A stretch of 64,000 nt of DNA from positions 224,043 through 288,042 of the forward strand of contig JALHLK010000002.1 of the NCBI GenBank assembly GCA_022844565.1, written 5' to 3'. Source of the DNA: Saprospiraceae bacterium (GTDB lineage Bacteria; Bacteroidota; Bacteroidia; Chitinophagales; Saprospiraceae). The notes beneath the pieces were generated by a model, which worked only from the letters and a program-made list of their open reading frames with translations, had not been told where the DNA came from and made no database searches. Shown one piece after another: positions 1 to 8,560 of the stretch (position 1 is the stretch's first letter; each line of letters opens with the position of its first letter). Both the position numbers and the translations under genes were made by a program.

Positions 1-549
1 AGGCCCATTGAAGTCTTGCGCTACTTGATTGACATTATAAAGCAACTCAACGCCATAAGACCAATTGCCTGTACCTTGCATATAACCGCCCCCAACTAGA
101 GGAGCCCAAAATTTTTGTCTTGTACCATTATTTAAAGCGGCATTTTGGTGGCCATATTCTGCTTGCAAATATATACTTTTTGTGATTTTACCTCTACCGT
201 AAAGAAAAGTACCATAATCAACATACGTATTATCTGATATTCCCGCAGGGTTATTTATGTATACCAAGCCTCCTCTTAATCCTAATCCAGCCGTTGCCCA
301 AGAAGTAAGTTTATATCCAACATTAAATTTAGAAGTAAATGAAAATACATTATTACCAAATCCTGGGTTACCTACTTTTATTTCATAATTCAATTTCTCT
401 TTGATAGAGACCGTCTCTTTTACTTCTGGTTTTCTTCTTGATGTAGTGGTTGGTGTTCTCGATCTGGTGCGTGTCTGCGCGAAAGTATCTGTAATAGCAA
501 AAAAGAGAACGAACAAAACGAAAGTTTGTATTAAAAACCTAGTATTCAT
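1..549 (-). CDS. Secreted, probably outer-membrane beta-barrel protein (3' end outside window)
   Basis: The reverse strand is open from an ATG at 549 to the window edge (183 codons, no stop), so the gene is partial. The N-terminus is a clear signal peptide (MNTRFLIQTFVLFVLFFAI... ending near TFAQ), followed by a basic Arg/Thr/Ser-rich linker. After that come alternating polar/aromatic stretches with many Gly and Tyr (for example KFNVGYKLTSWATAGLGLRGG), typical of a transmembrane beta-barrel. Export to the outer membrane is inferred. It lies 31 bp downstream of the DUF6438 lipoprotein gene on the same strand and may be co-transcribed. I cannot name a family. The start is the only ATG giving a signal peptide. 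Confidence 0.7.
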   Translation of the reverse strand, partial: MNTRFLIQTFVLFVLFFAITDTFAQTRTRSRTPTTTSRRKPEVKETVSIKEKLNYEIKVGNPGFGNNVFSFTSKFNVGYKLTSWATAGLGLRGGLVYINNPAGISDNTYVDYGTFLYGRGKITKSIYLQAEYGHQNAALNNGTRQKFWAPLVGGGYMQGTGNWSYGVELLYNVNQVAQDFNGP

Positions 550-579
550 AGTGACATATTAAATTTTCTTGTTGAAAAA

Positions 580-1308
580 TTATCTGTTTTGCAGTTTTTT
601 ATTGAATTCAGCAGAAATAATCCTTTTATCAGATCTGATCATTTGGAGCATTTCTTCTGGTTTGAATGCTTCAGTATTGTATTTGATCAACCACAATCTT
701 CCATCTTCAGTAATTCTATCTGTGAGACTTACACCTTTATCTTGGTAATCTTGTAAAAATCTTGGAAGACTGCCCAATTGTGGTTCGATGATTATTTCTG
801 AGAAGATGGTAACCTCTTCTTCTACTCTTTCTTCTAAGGAATCAGTAACTGCAGGTGCTCTTATTAACAGCCAACCGTCACTATCAGCAATTTTTTCTAA
901 CATGTACTGTAATTGTAATACTTGTGGCGGTCTATTTTCTTTACCAACCACAGATTTGTTTATACTTCCATTTGAGTAGTAAAGCATTGTACTAGGAAGA
1001 TCCTCTAATTCAGAGGTATAAATATCTTGCAATGTTGTAAACTTGGCTGATTCAAAAGCTTTTGCTATGTCTTTTAATTCCTTTTTAGTTATATTTTTTT
1101 GAAATACGCCCAATTTTTTGGTGTTCATTTTTCCTTCATATGACACTTTGCCATCTTTAAAGATTTGCATCGAATAGACAGGACATTTACCAAAGCAAGG
1201 GCTTTTTTCTATTGCTGCAACTTGGCCTTTATTATCGCCTATTACTTTTACGCCTGCACAAGATGAAAGTATAACTAAAGTGAAAAGACTTAATACTATT
1301 TTTTTCAT
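580..1308 (-). CDS. DUF6438-type lipoprotein
   Basis: A 242-residue protein beginning with a lipoprotein signal (MKKIVLSLFTLVILSSC; lipobox LSSC, lipidated Cys17). Around residues 33-60 it carries IEKSPCFGKCPVYSMQIFKDG, the typical start of the DUF6438 domain, in which a Cys-x3-Cys pair precedes a beta-rich segment. The C-terminal half (from about residue 170) looks like a second small domain with no family I recognise. It is likely anchored in the periplasm or outer membrane; the biochemical role of DUF6438 is unknown to me. The next gene on the strand, an outer-membrane protein, starts 31 bp after its stop, so a two-gene unit is plausible. Confidence 0.7.
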   Translation of the reverse strand: MKKIVLSLFTLVILSSCAGVKVIGDNKGQVAAIEKSPCFGKCPVYSMQIFKDGKVSYEGKMNTKKLGVFQKNITKKELKDIAKAFESAKFTTLQDIYTSELEDLPSTMLYYSNGSINKSVVGKENRPPQVLQLQYMLEKIADSDGWLLIRAPAVTDSLEERVEEEVTIFSEIIIEPQLGSLPRFLQDYQDKGVSLTDRITEDGRLWLIKYNTEAFKPEEMLQMIRSDKRIISAEFNKKLQNR

Positions 1309-1392
1309 TGAAATATTGCTTAATTAATGTGTTAAAGAACGATAAGTACGCTTCAAAAATTGTTCCAAGTCCCAAAAGCTAATAAGAATAAT

Positions 1393-1429
1393 AAAAAAAG
1401 GGTACTTAATGTTTGATTAAATACCCTTT
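1393..1429 (-). terminator. Intrinsic terminator of the L31 gene
   Basis: Stem AAAGGGTA/TACCCTTT (1397-1404 with 1422-1429), extended inward by TTAAT/ATTAA after one mismatch. On the minus strand it is followed by a run of seven T. It lies just after the L31 stop codon. Confidence 0.75.
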
Positions 1430-1450
1430 CTATAATTTTATCTGTATAAA

Positions 1451-1708
1451 CTATTGCTGAGAAAATTTTCCAAATTTCTTATTAAACTTGTCAATTCTAC
1501 CCGCAGTGTCTACAAACTTGACCTTACCTGTAAAGAATGGGTGCGAAAAAGATGAAATCTCCATTTTAATTAATGGGTATTCATTACCATCTTCCCAAAC
1601 GATTTTCTCTCTTGATGCAGCACATGATTTTGTCAAAATTGTTGAATCATTTGATATATCTTTGAAAACTACTAATCTATAAGTTTCTGGATGAAGTCCG
1701 TCTTTCAT
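1451..1708 (-). CDS. rpmE2: 50S ribosomal protein L31, type B
   Basis: An 85-residue protein from the ATG at 1708: MKDGLHPE, then [14 protein letters not shown]-like spacing, [19 protein letters not shown] and a basic C-terminus. The SHPFFTGK block is a hallmark of L31. The CxxC zinc ligands of type A L31 are absent, so this is type B. An upstream TTG at 1735 extends the frame, but it overlaps the -7 promoter box and so cannot be translated from that promoter; 1708 is chosen. It has its own promoter and terminator and appears monocistronic. L31 binds the central protuberance of the large ribosomal subunit. Confidence 0.92.
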   Translation of the reverse strand: MKDGLHPETYRLVVFKDISNDSTILTKSCAASREKIVWEDGNEYPLIKMEISSFSHPFFTGKVKFVDTAGRIDKFNKKFGKFSQQ

Positions 1709-1732
1709 GTCTAAATTTTTTAAAATTGGCTG

Positions 1733-1763
1733 CAAAGATAGTATTAGTTTTAAATATCACAAA
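1733..1763 (-). promoter_or_regulatory. Bacteroidota-type promoter of the L31 gene
   Basis: On the minus strand the region reads TTTG-N19-TATCTTTG (TTTG complement 1760-1763, -7 box 1733-1740). It matches the known Bacteroidota consensus at -33 and -7 and lies about 25 bp before the ATG at 1708. Confidence 0.8.
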
Positions 1764-1859
1764 AGATAATATAGTTTTTTCTCAAAAAAAAGATCAATTA
1801 TTGTCAAGATGCGAAAAGATTGGCAGTAATCTTTACCTTAGCATCCTAAAAATACAAAT

Positions 1860-3266
1860 ATGAATATTAATGATATTTTAGATAGATCCAAAAAAGCCTT
1901 CTTTAAATATGGTAAATCATCAGGAGAACAGAGGGCAACTCTATTAGAAACTATAGCTTCTGAGATAGAGAATTTGGGTGATTCTTTAGTTAAAGCGATA
2001 GAAGAAGAGTGCAATTTTGTTGAAGGCAGAATCTTAGGTGAGCGCGGCAGAACATGTGGCCAGTTAAGGATGTTTGCCCAAGTAGCAAGATCGGGATCTC
2101 ATTTAGGGATAAAAAAAGATGCAGCTATGCCTGACAGAGTGCCAATGCCCAGGCCTGACTTGCGCAAAATCAATATTCCTCTTGGGCCTATTATTGTATT
2201 TGGTGCTTCTAACTTTCCATTGGCTTATTCAACTGCTGGAGGGGACACGGCCTCAGCACTCGCAGCAGGATGCACCGTCATACTTAAAGGTCACCCTGCA
2301 CATGCTCATACATCTGAATTAGTGGCATCGGCTATTAGTAAAGCACTCGATAAAGTTGGTATGGACCAAGATATTTTTATACATGTCGCTTCATCAGATT
2401 TCGAAACAGGTAAAGCTTTAGTACAACACCCATTTACAGCAGGAGTAGGGTTCACAGGCAGTGTCAGTGGCGGCTACGCTTTGGCTTCTTATACCAGAGA
2501 TAGAAAAAACCCTATTCCAGTATTTACAGAAATGGGTAGTACTAACCCAGTCATTTACTTAAATGGTGCACCATCTGAGGAAGTCAAAAGTCGGGCAAAC
2601 ATGTTAGCTGGAGCGATCACATTAGGAGCAGGACAGTTTTGTACTAATCCAGGTCTTATTTTTGGACTCAAGTCAGAAGAATTTACTACTTTTTATACCT
2701 CTTTAAGCGAAAACATTAGTCAAATCCAAGGCGCAAAGATGTTGAACCACAATATTCAAAAAAACTATCTTGCTAAAATGGATCACGCGCTTCAACAAAA
2801 AGGTATACAATTGATATCTAATGTTACAGATACAGATGATGAATTGATTGCCGTGCCTAGTTTGGCAAAGACAGAAGGTCACACATTTATAAATAACCCA
2901 GTTTTGCATGAAGAAGTATTTGGGCCATATTCATTAATTGTAGAATTTGAATCGCAAGACCAATTAGAACAAGCCCTCCATATGATCGATGGTCAATTGA
3001 CTTGTTCTTTTCTAGCAAATGAAGCAATATTAAAAGAAAATTCTTCATTGATCGACATTGCCATCCATAAAGCTGGAAGATTGATCTTTAACGGAGTGCC
3101 AACAGGTGTCGAAGTTTGTGATAGTATGGTGCATGGTGGTCCATCTCCTGCCACAAGTGATAGTAGATTTACGGCAGTAGGAAGTGATGCTATTTTACGT
3201 TGGTTAAGGCCGGTTTGTTATCAAAATTTTCCAACCTCCTTGTTGCCAAAAGAATTACAAGATTAG
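1860..3266 (+). CDS. 2-oxoglutarate-semialdehyde (2,5-dioxovalerate) dehydrogenase, NADP-type aldehyde dehydrogenase
   Basis: 468 residues of the aldehyde dehydrogenase superfamily. Visible elements are the cofactor-binding block with VFGASNFPLAYS, the FTGSVSGG turn, the general-base motif FTEMGSTNP and the nucleophile region GAGQFCTNPG, whose Cys is catalytic. The sequence pattern and length fit the NADP-dependent branch that oxidises alpha-ketoglutaric semialdehyde to 2-oxoglutarate. The gene directly downstream (17 bp gap) is a 4-hydroxyproline epimerase, which supports a role as the last step of trans-4-hydroxyproline degradation. No other pathway gene (D-hydroxyproline oxidase, deaminase/dehydratase) is present here. 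The substrate is inferred from context; the fold and catalytic Cys are read directly. Confidence 0.85.
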   Translation: MNINDILDRSKKAFFKYGKSSGEQRATLLETIASEIENLGDSLVKAIEEECNFVEGRILGERGRTCGQLRMFAQVARSGSHLGIKKDAAMPDRVPMPRPDLRKINIPLGPIIVFGASNFPLAYSTAGGDTASALAAGCTVILKGHPAHAHTSELVASAISKALDKVGMDQDIFIHVASSDFETGKALVQHPFTAGVGFTGSVSGGYALASYTRDRKNPIPVFTEMGSTNPVIYLNGAPSEEVKSRANMLAGAITLGAGQFCTNPGLIFGLKSEEFTTFYTSLSENISQIQGAKMLNHNIQKNYLAKMDHALQQKGIQLISNVTDTDDELIAVPSLAKTEGHTFINNPVLHEEVFGPYSLIVEFESQDQLEQALHMIDGQLTCSFLANEAILKENSSLIDIAIHKAGRLIFNGVPTGVEVCDSMVHGGPSPATSDSRFTAVGSDAILRWLRPVCYQNFPTSLLPKELQD

Positions 3267-3282
3267 TCAAAGATAATAAATC

Positions 3283-4287
3283 ATGGAGAGAAAAAGATTT
3301 TTTTGCATTGATGCACATACTTGTGGCAACCCTGTAAGATTGGTTGCCGGTGGTGGTCCTGAACTTACAGGTTCGACTATGATGGAAAGACGAAATCATT
3401 TTTTGCGAGAATACGACTGGATAAGAGAATCTCTCATGTATGAACCACGGGGTCATGATATGATGAGTGGATCCATATTGTACCCTCCGTGTGACCCAAA
3501 TAATGATGTCGCTGTGTTATTTATCGAGACGTCAGGTTGTCTACCTATGTGCGGTCATGGCACTATAGGCACAATCACCATAGCGGTAGAAGAAGGATTG
3601 ATCAAACCTAAAGATCCAGGAAAAATAAGGATGGAAGCTCCAGCGGGCCTTATTTTGATAGACTATGCCATGGAAGGCAATAAAGTGAAAAGTGTAAAAT
3701 TGACAAATGTTCCTTCATTTTTGTACAAGACCAATTTAGCTACACACCATCCAAAACTTGGGGATATCACCTGTGATGTAGCTTATGGAGGTAACTTTTA
3801 TGCCATATTTGACCCACAACCCAATTTTCCTGGCCTAGAACATTTTACGGCTGATGAGTTGGTAAGTTTGGCTAGAGAAATACGTGTCAAACTCAATGAA
3901 GATTATGAGTTTCTCCATCCACTTGATGCCAATATCAATTGGTGTAGCCACGTGATGTGGACAGGTAAGACGATAGACCCAACTTCTAGTGCTAGAAATG
4001 CCGTATTTTATGGAGAAAAGGCTATTGATAGGTCGCCTTGTGGTACAGGTACTTCTGCACGAATGGCCCAATTGTACGGTAAAGGGAAACTAGCACAAGG
4101 TGATGAATTTGTGCATGAGAGCTATATTGGCTCTAAGTTTATTGGAAGAATAGAAAATGTGACAAAAGTTGGAAATTATGATGCGATCACACCCAGTATA
4201 GAAGGTTGGGCAAAAATTTATGGGTATAATACCATTTTAGTAGATCCAACAGATGACCCTTATGCGGGTGGATTTGTGGTGAAATAA
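3283..4287 (+). CDS. 4-hydroxyproline 2-epimerase (proline racemase family)
   Basis: 334 residues. Both catalytic cysteines of the racemase/epimerase type are present: Cys90 in LPMCGHGTIG and Cys253 in DRSPCGTGTSARM. Family members that dehydrate 3-hydroxyproline have Ser or Thr at one of these positions, so an isomerase is indicated. Epimerisation of trans-4-hydroxy-L-proline to cis-4-hydroxy-D-proline is the usual activity of family members next to a semialdehyde dehydrogenase, as here; proline racemase is the alternative. Cytoplasmic, no signal peptide. It follows the dehydrogenase by 17 bp and is probably co-transcribed. Confidence 0.87.
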   Translation: MERKRFFCIDAHTCGNPVRLVAGGGPELTGSTMMERRNHFLREYDWIRESLMYEPRGHDMMSGSILYPPCDPNNDVAVLFIETSGCLPMCGHGTIGTITIAVEEGLIKPKDPGKIRMEAPAGLILIDYAMEGNKVKSVKLTNVPSFLYKTNLATHHPKLGDITCDVAYGGNFYAIFDPQPNFPGLEHFTADELVSLAREIRVKLNEDYEFLHPLDANINWCSHVMWTGKTIDPTSSARNAVFYGEKAIDRSPCGTGTSARMAQLYGKGKLAQGDEFVHESYIGSKFIGRIENVTKVGNYDAITPSIEGWAKIYGYNTILVDPTDDPYAGGFVVK

Positions 4288-4454
4288 AAGGAAGTCATTA
4301 TATATTTTAGATTTTTAGGTGTGATTTAAGAGAATGTAGAAATGACTTTGTAAAGAAGCGTAAAATTTAAGGGTAAAAGCTTTTTTTTATCCGATATGAC
4401 CTCAATTATTTAAAAAGTTGTATTATTGACTTTGAAAAATAAGAATATAAAATC

Positions 4455-7391
4455 ATGCGTAAACGAATCTTGAGTGTACTTACACTTTGTCTCCTTCTTT
4501 CGATAGGTTATAGCCAAGAAAAAAAATCATCTGCCAAACCAATGACTTGGAAAGATATTCCTGCTTGGAAGTCGATCAATCCTTTTAGCATGCAGCTATC
4601 CAATGATGGAAAATGGTATGCCTATAGCCTTGGACCTGTAGAAGGTGATGCAGATTTGTATCTACATAAGACTGACACTACCACAGTAAAGAAGACTTAC
4701 CCAATTGGTGGAGGTGGCACAAGTGTTAAGTTTTCAGAAAATAGCAAATGGATAGCTTTTATGAAATATCCTAATTATAAAGATAGCGAAGCTGCTAAGA
4801 AAACACCAGGAAAAAAATTAAACAACAAACTGCATTGGATCAACTTAGATAGCCAAACTAAACATGAACAAGATAAGGCCACCTCATTTGATTTTAATGG
4901 TGAGAAATCTTCGCATCTTGTAGTCAAAACAGAAAAAGAAGGCACAGGTGGCGATGGCAAAGGTGGTGACTTAGTCATAATGCATCTTCAAAATGGAAAG
5001 CGTCAAAATCTAGGTAATGTGCTAGAATATTCATTCAATAAATCTGGAGATTACATGGCTTACATCGTAGACGCCAATAACAAATCTGGTAATGGTATCT
5101 ATTTATATCACATTCCTACCAACAACATCAAAATCATAGACACTGATACTGCTAGCTATAAATCGCTTTCTTGGACTGAAAATGGAGATGGATTTACTGC
5201 TTTGAAGCTAATAAAAGACGCAAAATACAAGCAAGAGCATGGTAAAGTGATAGGGGTAAAAAATATAGATAATCCTATTATTCACATCTACGATCCTCAG
5301 ATAGACACAGTCAACTTTCCTAAAAATAGTACAATAAGCCCAAATAGAAGCCCTCGATGGTCCGAAGATCTTACCAAGATATTCTTTGGCACTCACGCAT
5401 TGGTTTCAGCAAAGAAAGAAGATGATACCAAGGTAACTGTTAAAACAAAAAATGATACGATAGATCTCTCTATTTTAGACAAAATTAAGACGGACACTTC
5501 TATTATAACATTGGCCGATCTACAAAAAGCGATCGCTAAATTAGATACCAATAAGGTTGCTCCAAAAGAAGCAAAACAAGAAGGTACCAAGCCTGATATG
5601 ACCATCTGGCATTGGCAAGACAGCCGTCTACAATCAAGACAACAAGTGTTGGAAAATATGGATAAAAATTACAGTGCTTGGGCGATGATAAATGCTTCAA
5701 ACAACAAATTCATCGCCTTGCAGGATTCTACCATGAAGGAATTAACCCTCTTTCCAAAAGAAAAATACGCATTGGGCATGGACCAACAGGCATATGAATT
5801 AGATATGAACCTTAATGGACAACAATACAGAGATATTTTCATCGTCAACCTTACAGATGGGAGTAGAAAACTGTTATTCAAGAAGTTTTACTTGCCAAGT
5901 TTTTCATCTCTTCCTAGACCATCTCAAGACGGTACAAAATTGATTTATGGACTGGATGGCCATTACTATCTTTATGATATTCTTACAGATAAACATACGA
6001 ACATTACACAGAAAATACCTACTACCTTTGTCAATACAGAAGATGACCACAATGTAATAAAACCTTTGGTAGGAGCACTAGGATGGAGCAGTGATAATAA
6101 GTATATCCTCCTAAGAGATCTTTGGGATATATGGCAAGTTCCATTAAACGAAAATGAAACAGCGGTCAATCTCACACAAAATGGTAAGAAAGATAAAATC
6201 AAATATCAAAACCGATTTGTCTTAGACCCTGAAGAAAAAGGTATCGACTTATCTAAACCAGGCTATATACGCATGTATGGTGAAAACACTAAAAAAAGTG
6301 GAATTGGACGTCTAGAAGGTGGAAGTAATGGATGGGTGGCAGGGCCAAAAATCTTAATTTGGGAAGATGCAACCATTAATCGACTTTCTAAAGCTAAAAA
6401 TGCTGAAAAATATACTTATACAAAAGAAAAATTCAATGTAGCACCTGAGTTTTATGTGACGGGAGACCAACTCAACAATTCTTCACAGCTTACAAAAAAC
6501 ACACCAGACAAGGATAAATATACTTGGTCTGACGGTGCACAATTGGTAGATTATATATCTGACAAAGGTGACAAATTGCAAGCAGCTTTGTTTCTGCCAG
6601 CTGGATATGAAAAAGGTAAAAAATACCCTACAATTGTCTATTACTATGAAAAATTATCACAGACCTTACATAGCTATTCAGCACCTTCATTTAGTGGTAC
6701 AGGGTGGAATCCAACCATCTACACAAGTAATGGATATGCCGTATTGGTACCAGATATCGTATATAAAATGGACGACCCAGGTATGTCAGCCGTATGGTGT
6801 GTATTGCCAGCAGTGAAAGCAGCAATCAAAACAGGTGTTATAGATGAAGCTCGAATGGGACTCCACGGACACTCTTGGGGTGGATATCAAACCTCATTTT
6901 TGATCACGCAGACCAATATGTTTAAAGCAGCAGCAGCAGGGGCTCCTCTGACCAACATGATATCTATGTATGATTTGATTTACTGGAATTCGGGTAGTGG
7001 CAACATGTCTATTTTTGAAGCTTCACAAGGACGATTCAAAGGTGCTCCATGGGAAAATTGGGCTGCATACCAAAGAAATTCTCCTGTTTATCATGTCAAA
7101 AATGTTCAAACACCGCTACTTTTATTGCATAATGATAAAGATGGAGCCGTAGACTTTACACAAGGCATAGAATATTACAATGCCCTCCGCAGACTTAAAA
7201 AACCGGTAATAATGGTGCAGTACAAGGGTGAAAATCATGGTTTATCAAAGCCTGAAAATAGAAAGGATTATAGTGTGAGAATGATGGAATTTTTTGATAC
7301 CCATCTCAAAGGTGAAAAAGCACCAGAATGGATCAAAGAAGGTGTTGAAAAACTAAAATTGGATGATCATTTAGAAACGAGAACTTTTTAA
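4455..7391 (+). CDS. Secreted prolyl oligopeptidase-family (S9) serine peptidase
   Basis: 978 residues with a signal peptide (MRKRILSVLTLCLLLSIGYSQ). Residues about 40-640 look like a beta-propeller of repeated short beta blades, and the C-terminal third is the alpha/beta hydrolase domain. The catalytic triad can be placed: Ser807 in HGHSWGGY, Asp896 in HNDKDGAVDF and His928 in GENHGLS. The propeller-plus-hydrolase order and triad spacing match the S9 peptidases, which cleave oligopeptides, often after Pro or from the N-terminus. It likely acts in the periplasm on imported peptides. A short secreted protein of unknown function follows after 27 bp. Exact S9 subfamily and specificity are not determined. 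Confidence 0.88.
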   Translation: MRKRILSVLTLCLLLSIGYSQEKKSSAKPMTWKDIPAWKSINPFSMQLSNDGKWYAYSLGPVEGDADLYLHKTDTTTVKKTYPIGGGGTSVKFSENSKWIAFMKYPNYKDSEAAKKTPGKKLNNKLHWINLDSQTKHEQDKATSFDFNGEKSSHLVVKTEKEGTGGDGKGGDLVIMHLQNGKRQNLGNVLEYSFNKSGDYMAYIVDANNKSGNGIYLYHIPTNNIKIIDTDTASYKSLSWTENGDGFTALKLIKDAKYKQEHGKVIGVKNIDNPIIHIYDPQIDTVNFPKNSTISPNRSPRWSEDLTKIFFGTHALVSAKKEDDTKVTVKTKNDTIDLSILDKIKTDTSIITLADLQKAIAKLDTNKVAPKEAKQEGTKPDMTIWHWQDSRLQSRQQVLENMDKNYSAWAMINASNNKFIALQDSTMKELTLFPKEKYALGMDQQAYELDMNLNGQQYRDIFIVNLTDGSRKLLFKKFYLPSFSSLPRPSQDGTKLIYGLDGHYYLYDILTDKHTNITQKIPTTFVNTEDDHNVIKPLVGALGWSSDNKYILLRDLWDIWQVPLNENETAVNLTQNGKKDKIKYQNRFVLDPEEKGIDLSKPGYIRMYGENTKKSGIGRLEGGSNGWVAGPKILIWEDATINRLSKAKNAEKYTYTKEKFNVAPEFYVTGDQLNNSSQLTKNTPDKDKYTWSDGAQLVDYISDKGDKLQAALFLPAGYEKGKKYPTIVYYYEKLSQTLHSYSAPSFSGTGWNPTIYTSNGYAVLVPDIVYKMDDPGMSAVWCVLPAVKAAIKTGVIDEARMGLHGHSWGGYQTSFLITQTNMFKAAAAGAPLTNMISMYDLIYWNSGSGNMSIFEASQGRFKGAPWENWAAYQRNSPVYHVKNVQTPLLLLHNDKDGAVDFTQGIEYYNALRRLKKPVIMVQYKGENHGLSKPENRKDYSVRMMEFFDTHLKGEKAPEWIKEGVEKLKLDDHLETRTF

Positions 7392-7418
7392 CTTCTTAAA
7401 AATGTAAAATTAATAAGG

Positions 7419-8189
7419 ATGATGAGGTACTATATTTTCTCACTGTTTTTATTATCGTATTCAATTGGACATGGCCAGTGGGTCGGCATCTATGAAGGTC
7501 AAATCAATGGTGACAATGTAAAAGTAGACATCACCAATCAAGCCAATAATAAGATCGAGGGGGTGATGTCAGATAGCTATCAAAAGTTTAATATAACTGG
7601 CGACATCAATGGCAATAGGATGGCTGGAGACGCAGTTGAGCAAACTTGGGGTCTGAAGGTTGCCATCTTAGGCGAGATAAAAGGTAATACCATAGATTTC
7701 AAATTGGTCACCTCTATTCTTGGGGTAAAGTCTGAAACGCCTTTTACAGTAACTAAACAGAGTAAAACAAACCAAAAGAATGCTGCAAGTAGTACTTCAG
7801 CTAATACCGCTAATTTAGCAAAAGGTACTAGCCGAGATCCAAAGGTAGTAGGTAGATGGACAAAAAACGAAAGTTATAATTCAGGATATGGCGATAATTT
7901 TATGGGAGCAAATTTTTCTCAATCGTTTATATTGTATGCTGATGGTGGTGTGGAAGATGGAGGGAGCAATGCCAGCGTAAGCGGAAGTAATTATTATGGT
8001 AAAAGTAGTGATGGTGGGGCAAGTAATGCCATTCCTGGTTTGATTTGGTATACGAAGGATAGCCAACTATTTTTTTCGTACACTCAAGATGGTAAGACAC
8101 AATCAGAATCTTTGGGTAAGTATTATGTTGAAAATAATAAAATGCTGATCACACTTGCAAATGGGAAAAAGATCTTATTAAGTAGATAA
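7419..8189 (+). CDS. Secreted protein of unknown function
   Basis: 256 residues with a signal peptide (MMRYYIFSLFLLSYSIGHGQ); the second Met is an equally good start. The N-terminal half is beta-rich (WVGIYEGQINGDNVKVDI, then a repeated GDINGNRM/GEIKGNTIDF pattern, suggesting a small barrel). A Ser/Thr/Ala linker near residues 115-140 leads to a C-terminal domain that begins VVGRWTKNESYNSG and is rich in Gly, Ser, Asn and Tyr, then ends with a short beta segment. I do not recognise the family. It follows the S9 peptidase by 27 bp and may be co-transcribed, but nothing shows a functional link. Confidence 0.6.
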   Translation: MMRYYIFSLFLLSYSIGHGQWVGIYEGQINGDNVKVDITNQANNKIEGVMSDSYQKFNITGDINGNRMAGDAVEQTWGLKVAILGEIKGNTIDFKLVTSILGVKSETPFTVTKQSKTNQKNAASSTSANTANLAKGTSRDPKVVGRWTKNESYNSGYGDNFMGANFSQSFILYADGGVEDGGSNASVSGSNYYGKSSDGGASNAIPGLIWYTKDSQLFFSYTQDGKTQSESLGKYYVENNKMLITLANGKKILLSR

Positions 8190-8319
8190 AGTAGTATCAT
8201 TGGAAAGCTTGTGAAGCCGACCACAGTCCAAAAGTTGCAATTTGTGTTGTAAAACATACCAATTAATAAAAGCGGATTACAGATTTGTGATTTGAAAGTC
8301 AAATTACTTTTGTTTGGCT

Positions 8320-8327
8320 TATATTTG
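8320..8327 (+). promoter_or_regulatory. Candidate -7 box upstream of the sensor kinase
   Basis: TATATTTG fits TAnnTTTG. The nearest TTTG upstream is 25 bp away, longer than the usual 19-23, so this is a weak call. The 370-bp stretch 8190-8560 between genes holds this box, the hairpin at 8438-8459 and nothing else I can identify. Confidence 0.35.
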
Positions 8328-8437
8328 CTGTAAGATGTGTGTAATTTTAAAAAGAAAAGATTAATACCTGAAAATCTAAAATGGGTTCCGTAGTGAAGGT
8401 GAAAAGTACAATAAAATCAGCATTTTTTGCGACAAAT

Positions 8438-8459
8438 CATCCCGATAGCTTTCGGGATG
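8438..8459. repeat. Perfect 8-bp inverted repeat (hairpin) in the kinase leader
   Basis: CATCCCGA, a 6-nt loop TAGCTT, then TCGGGATG. It sits between the candidate promoter and the chosen start of the kinase gene. No T-run follows, so it is not an intrinsic terminator. Its role is unknown. Confidence 0.6.
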
Positions 8460-8560
8460 GTGCGAAGCAAAAAGTGAGTGAAACGACTGATTTTGCAGTA
8501 ATTTTGACCTGTAATAGGAAATCCATTATAGATTTTCAGGTAAAAAATGGAAGCTTAAGG

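Noticed and set aside
1709..1735. TTG start giving a longer L31
   Set aside because: The codon overlaps the -7 promoter box, so the transcript begins downstream of it.
8381..8560. 60-residue N-terminal extension of the sensor kinase
   Set aside because: It has no signal or domain, includes a perfect hairpin, and the ATG at 8561 directly starts a signal peptide.
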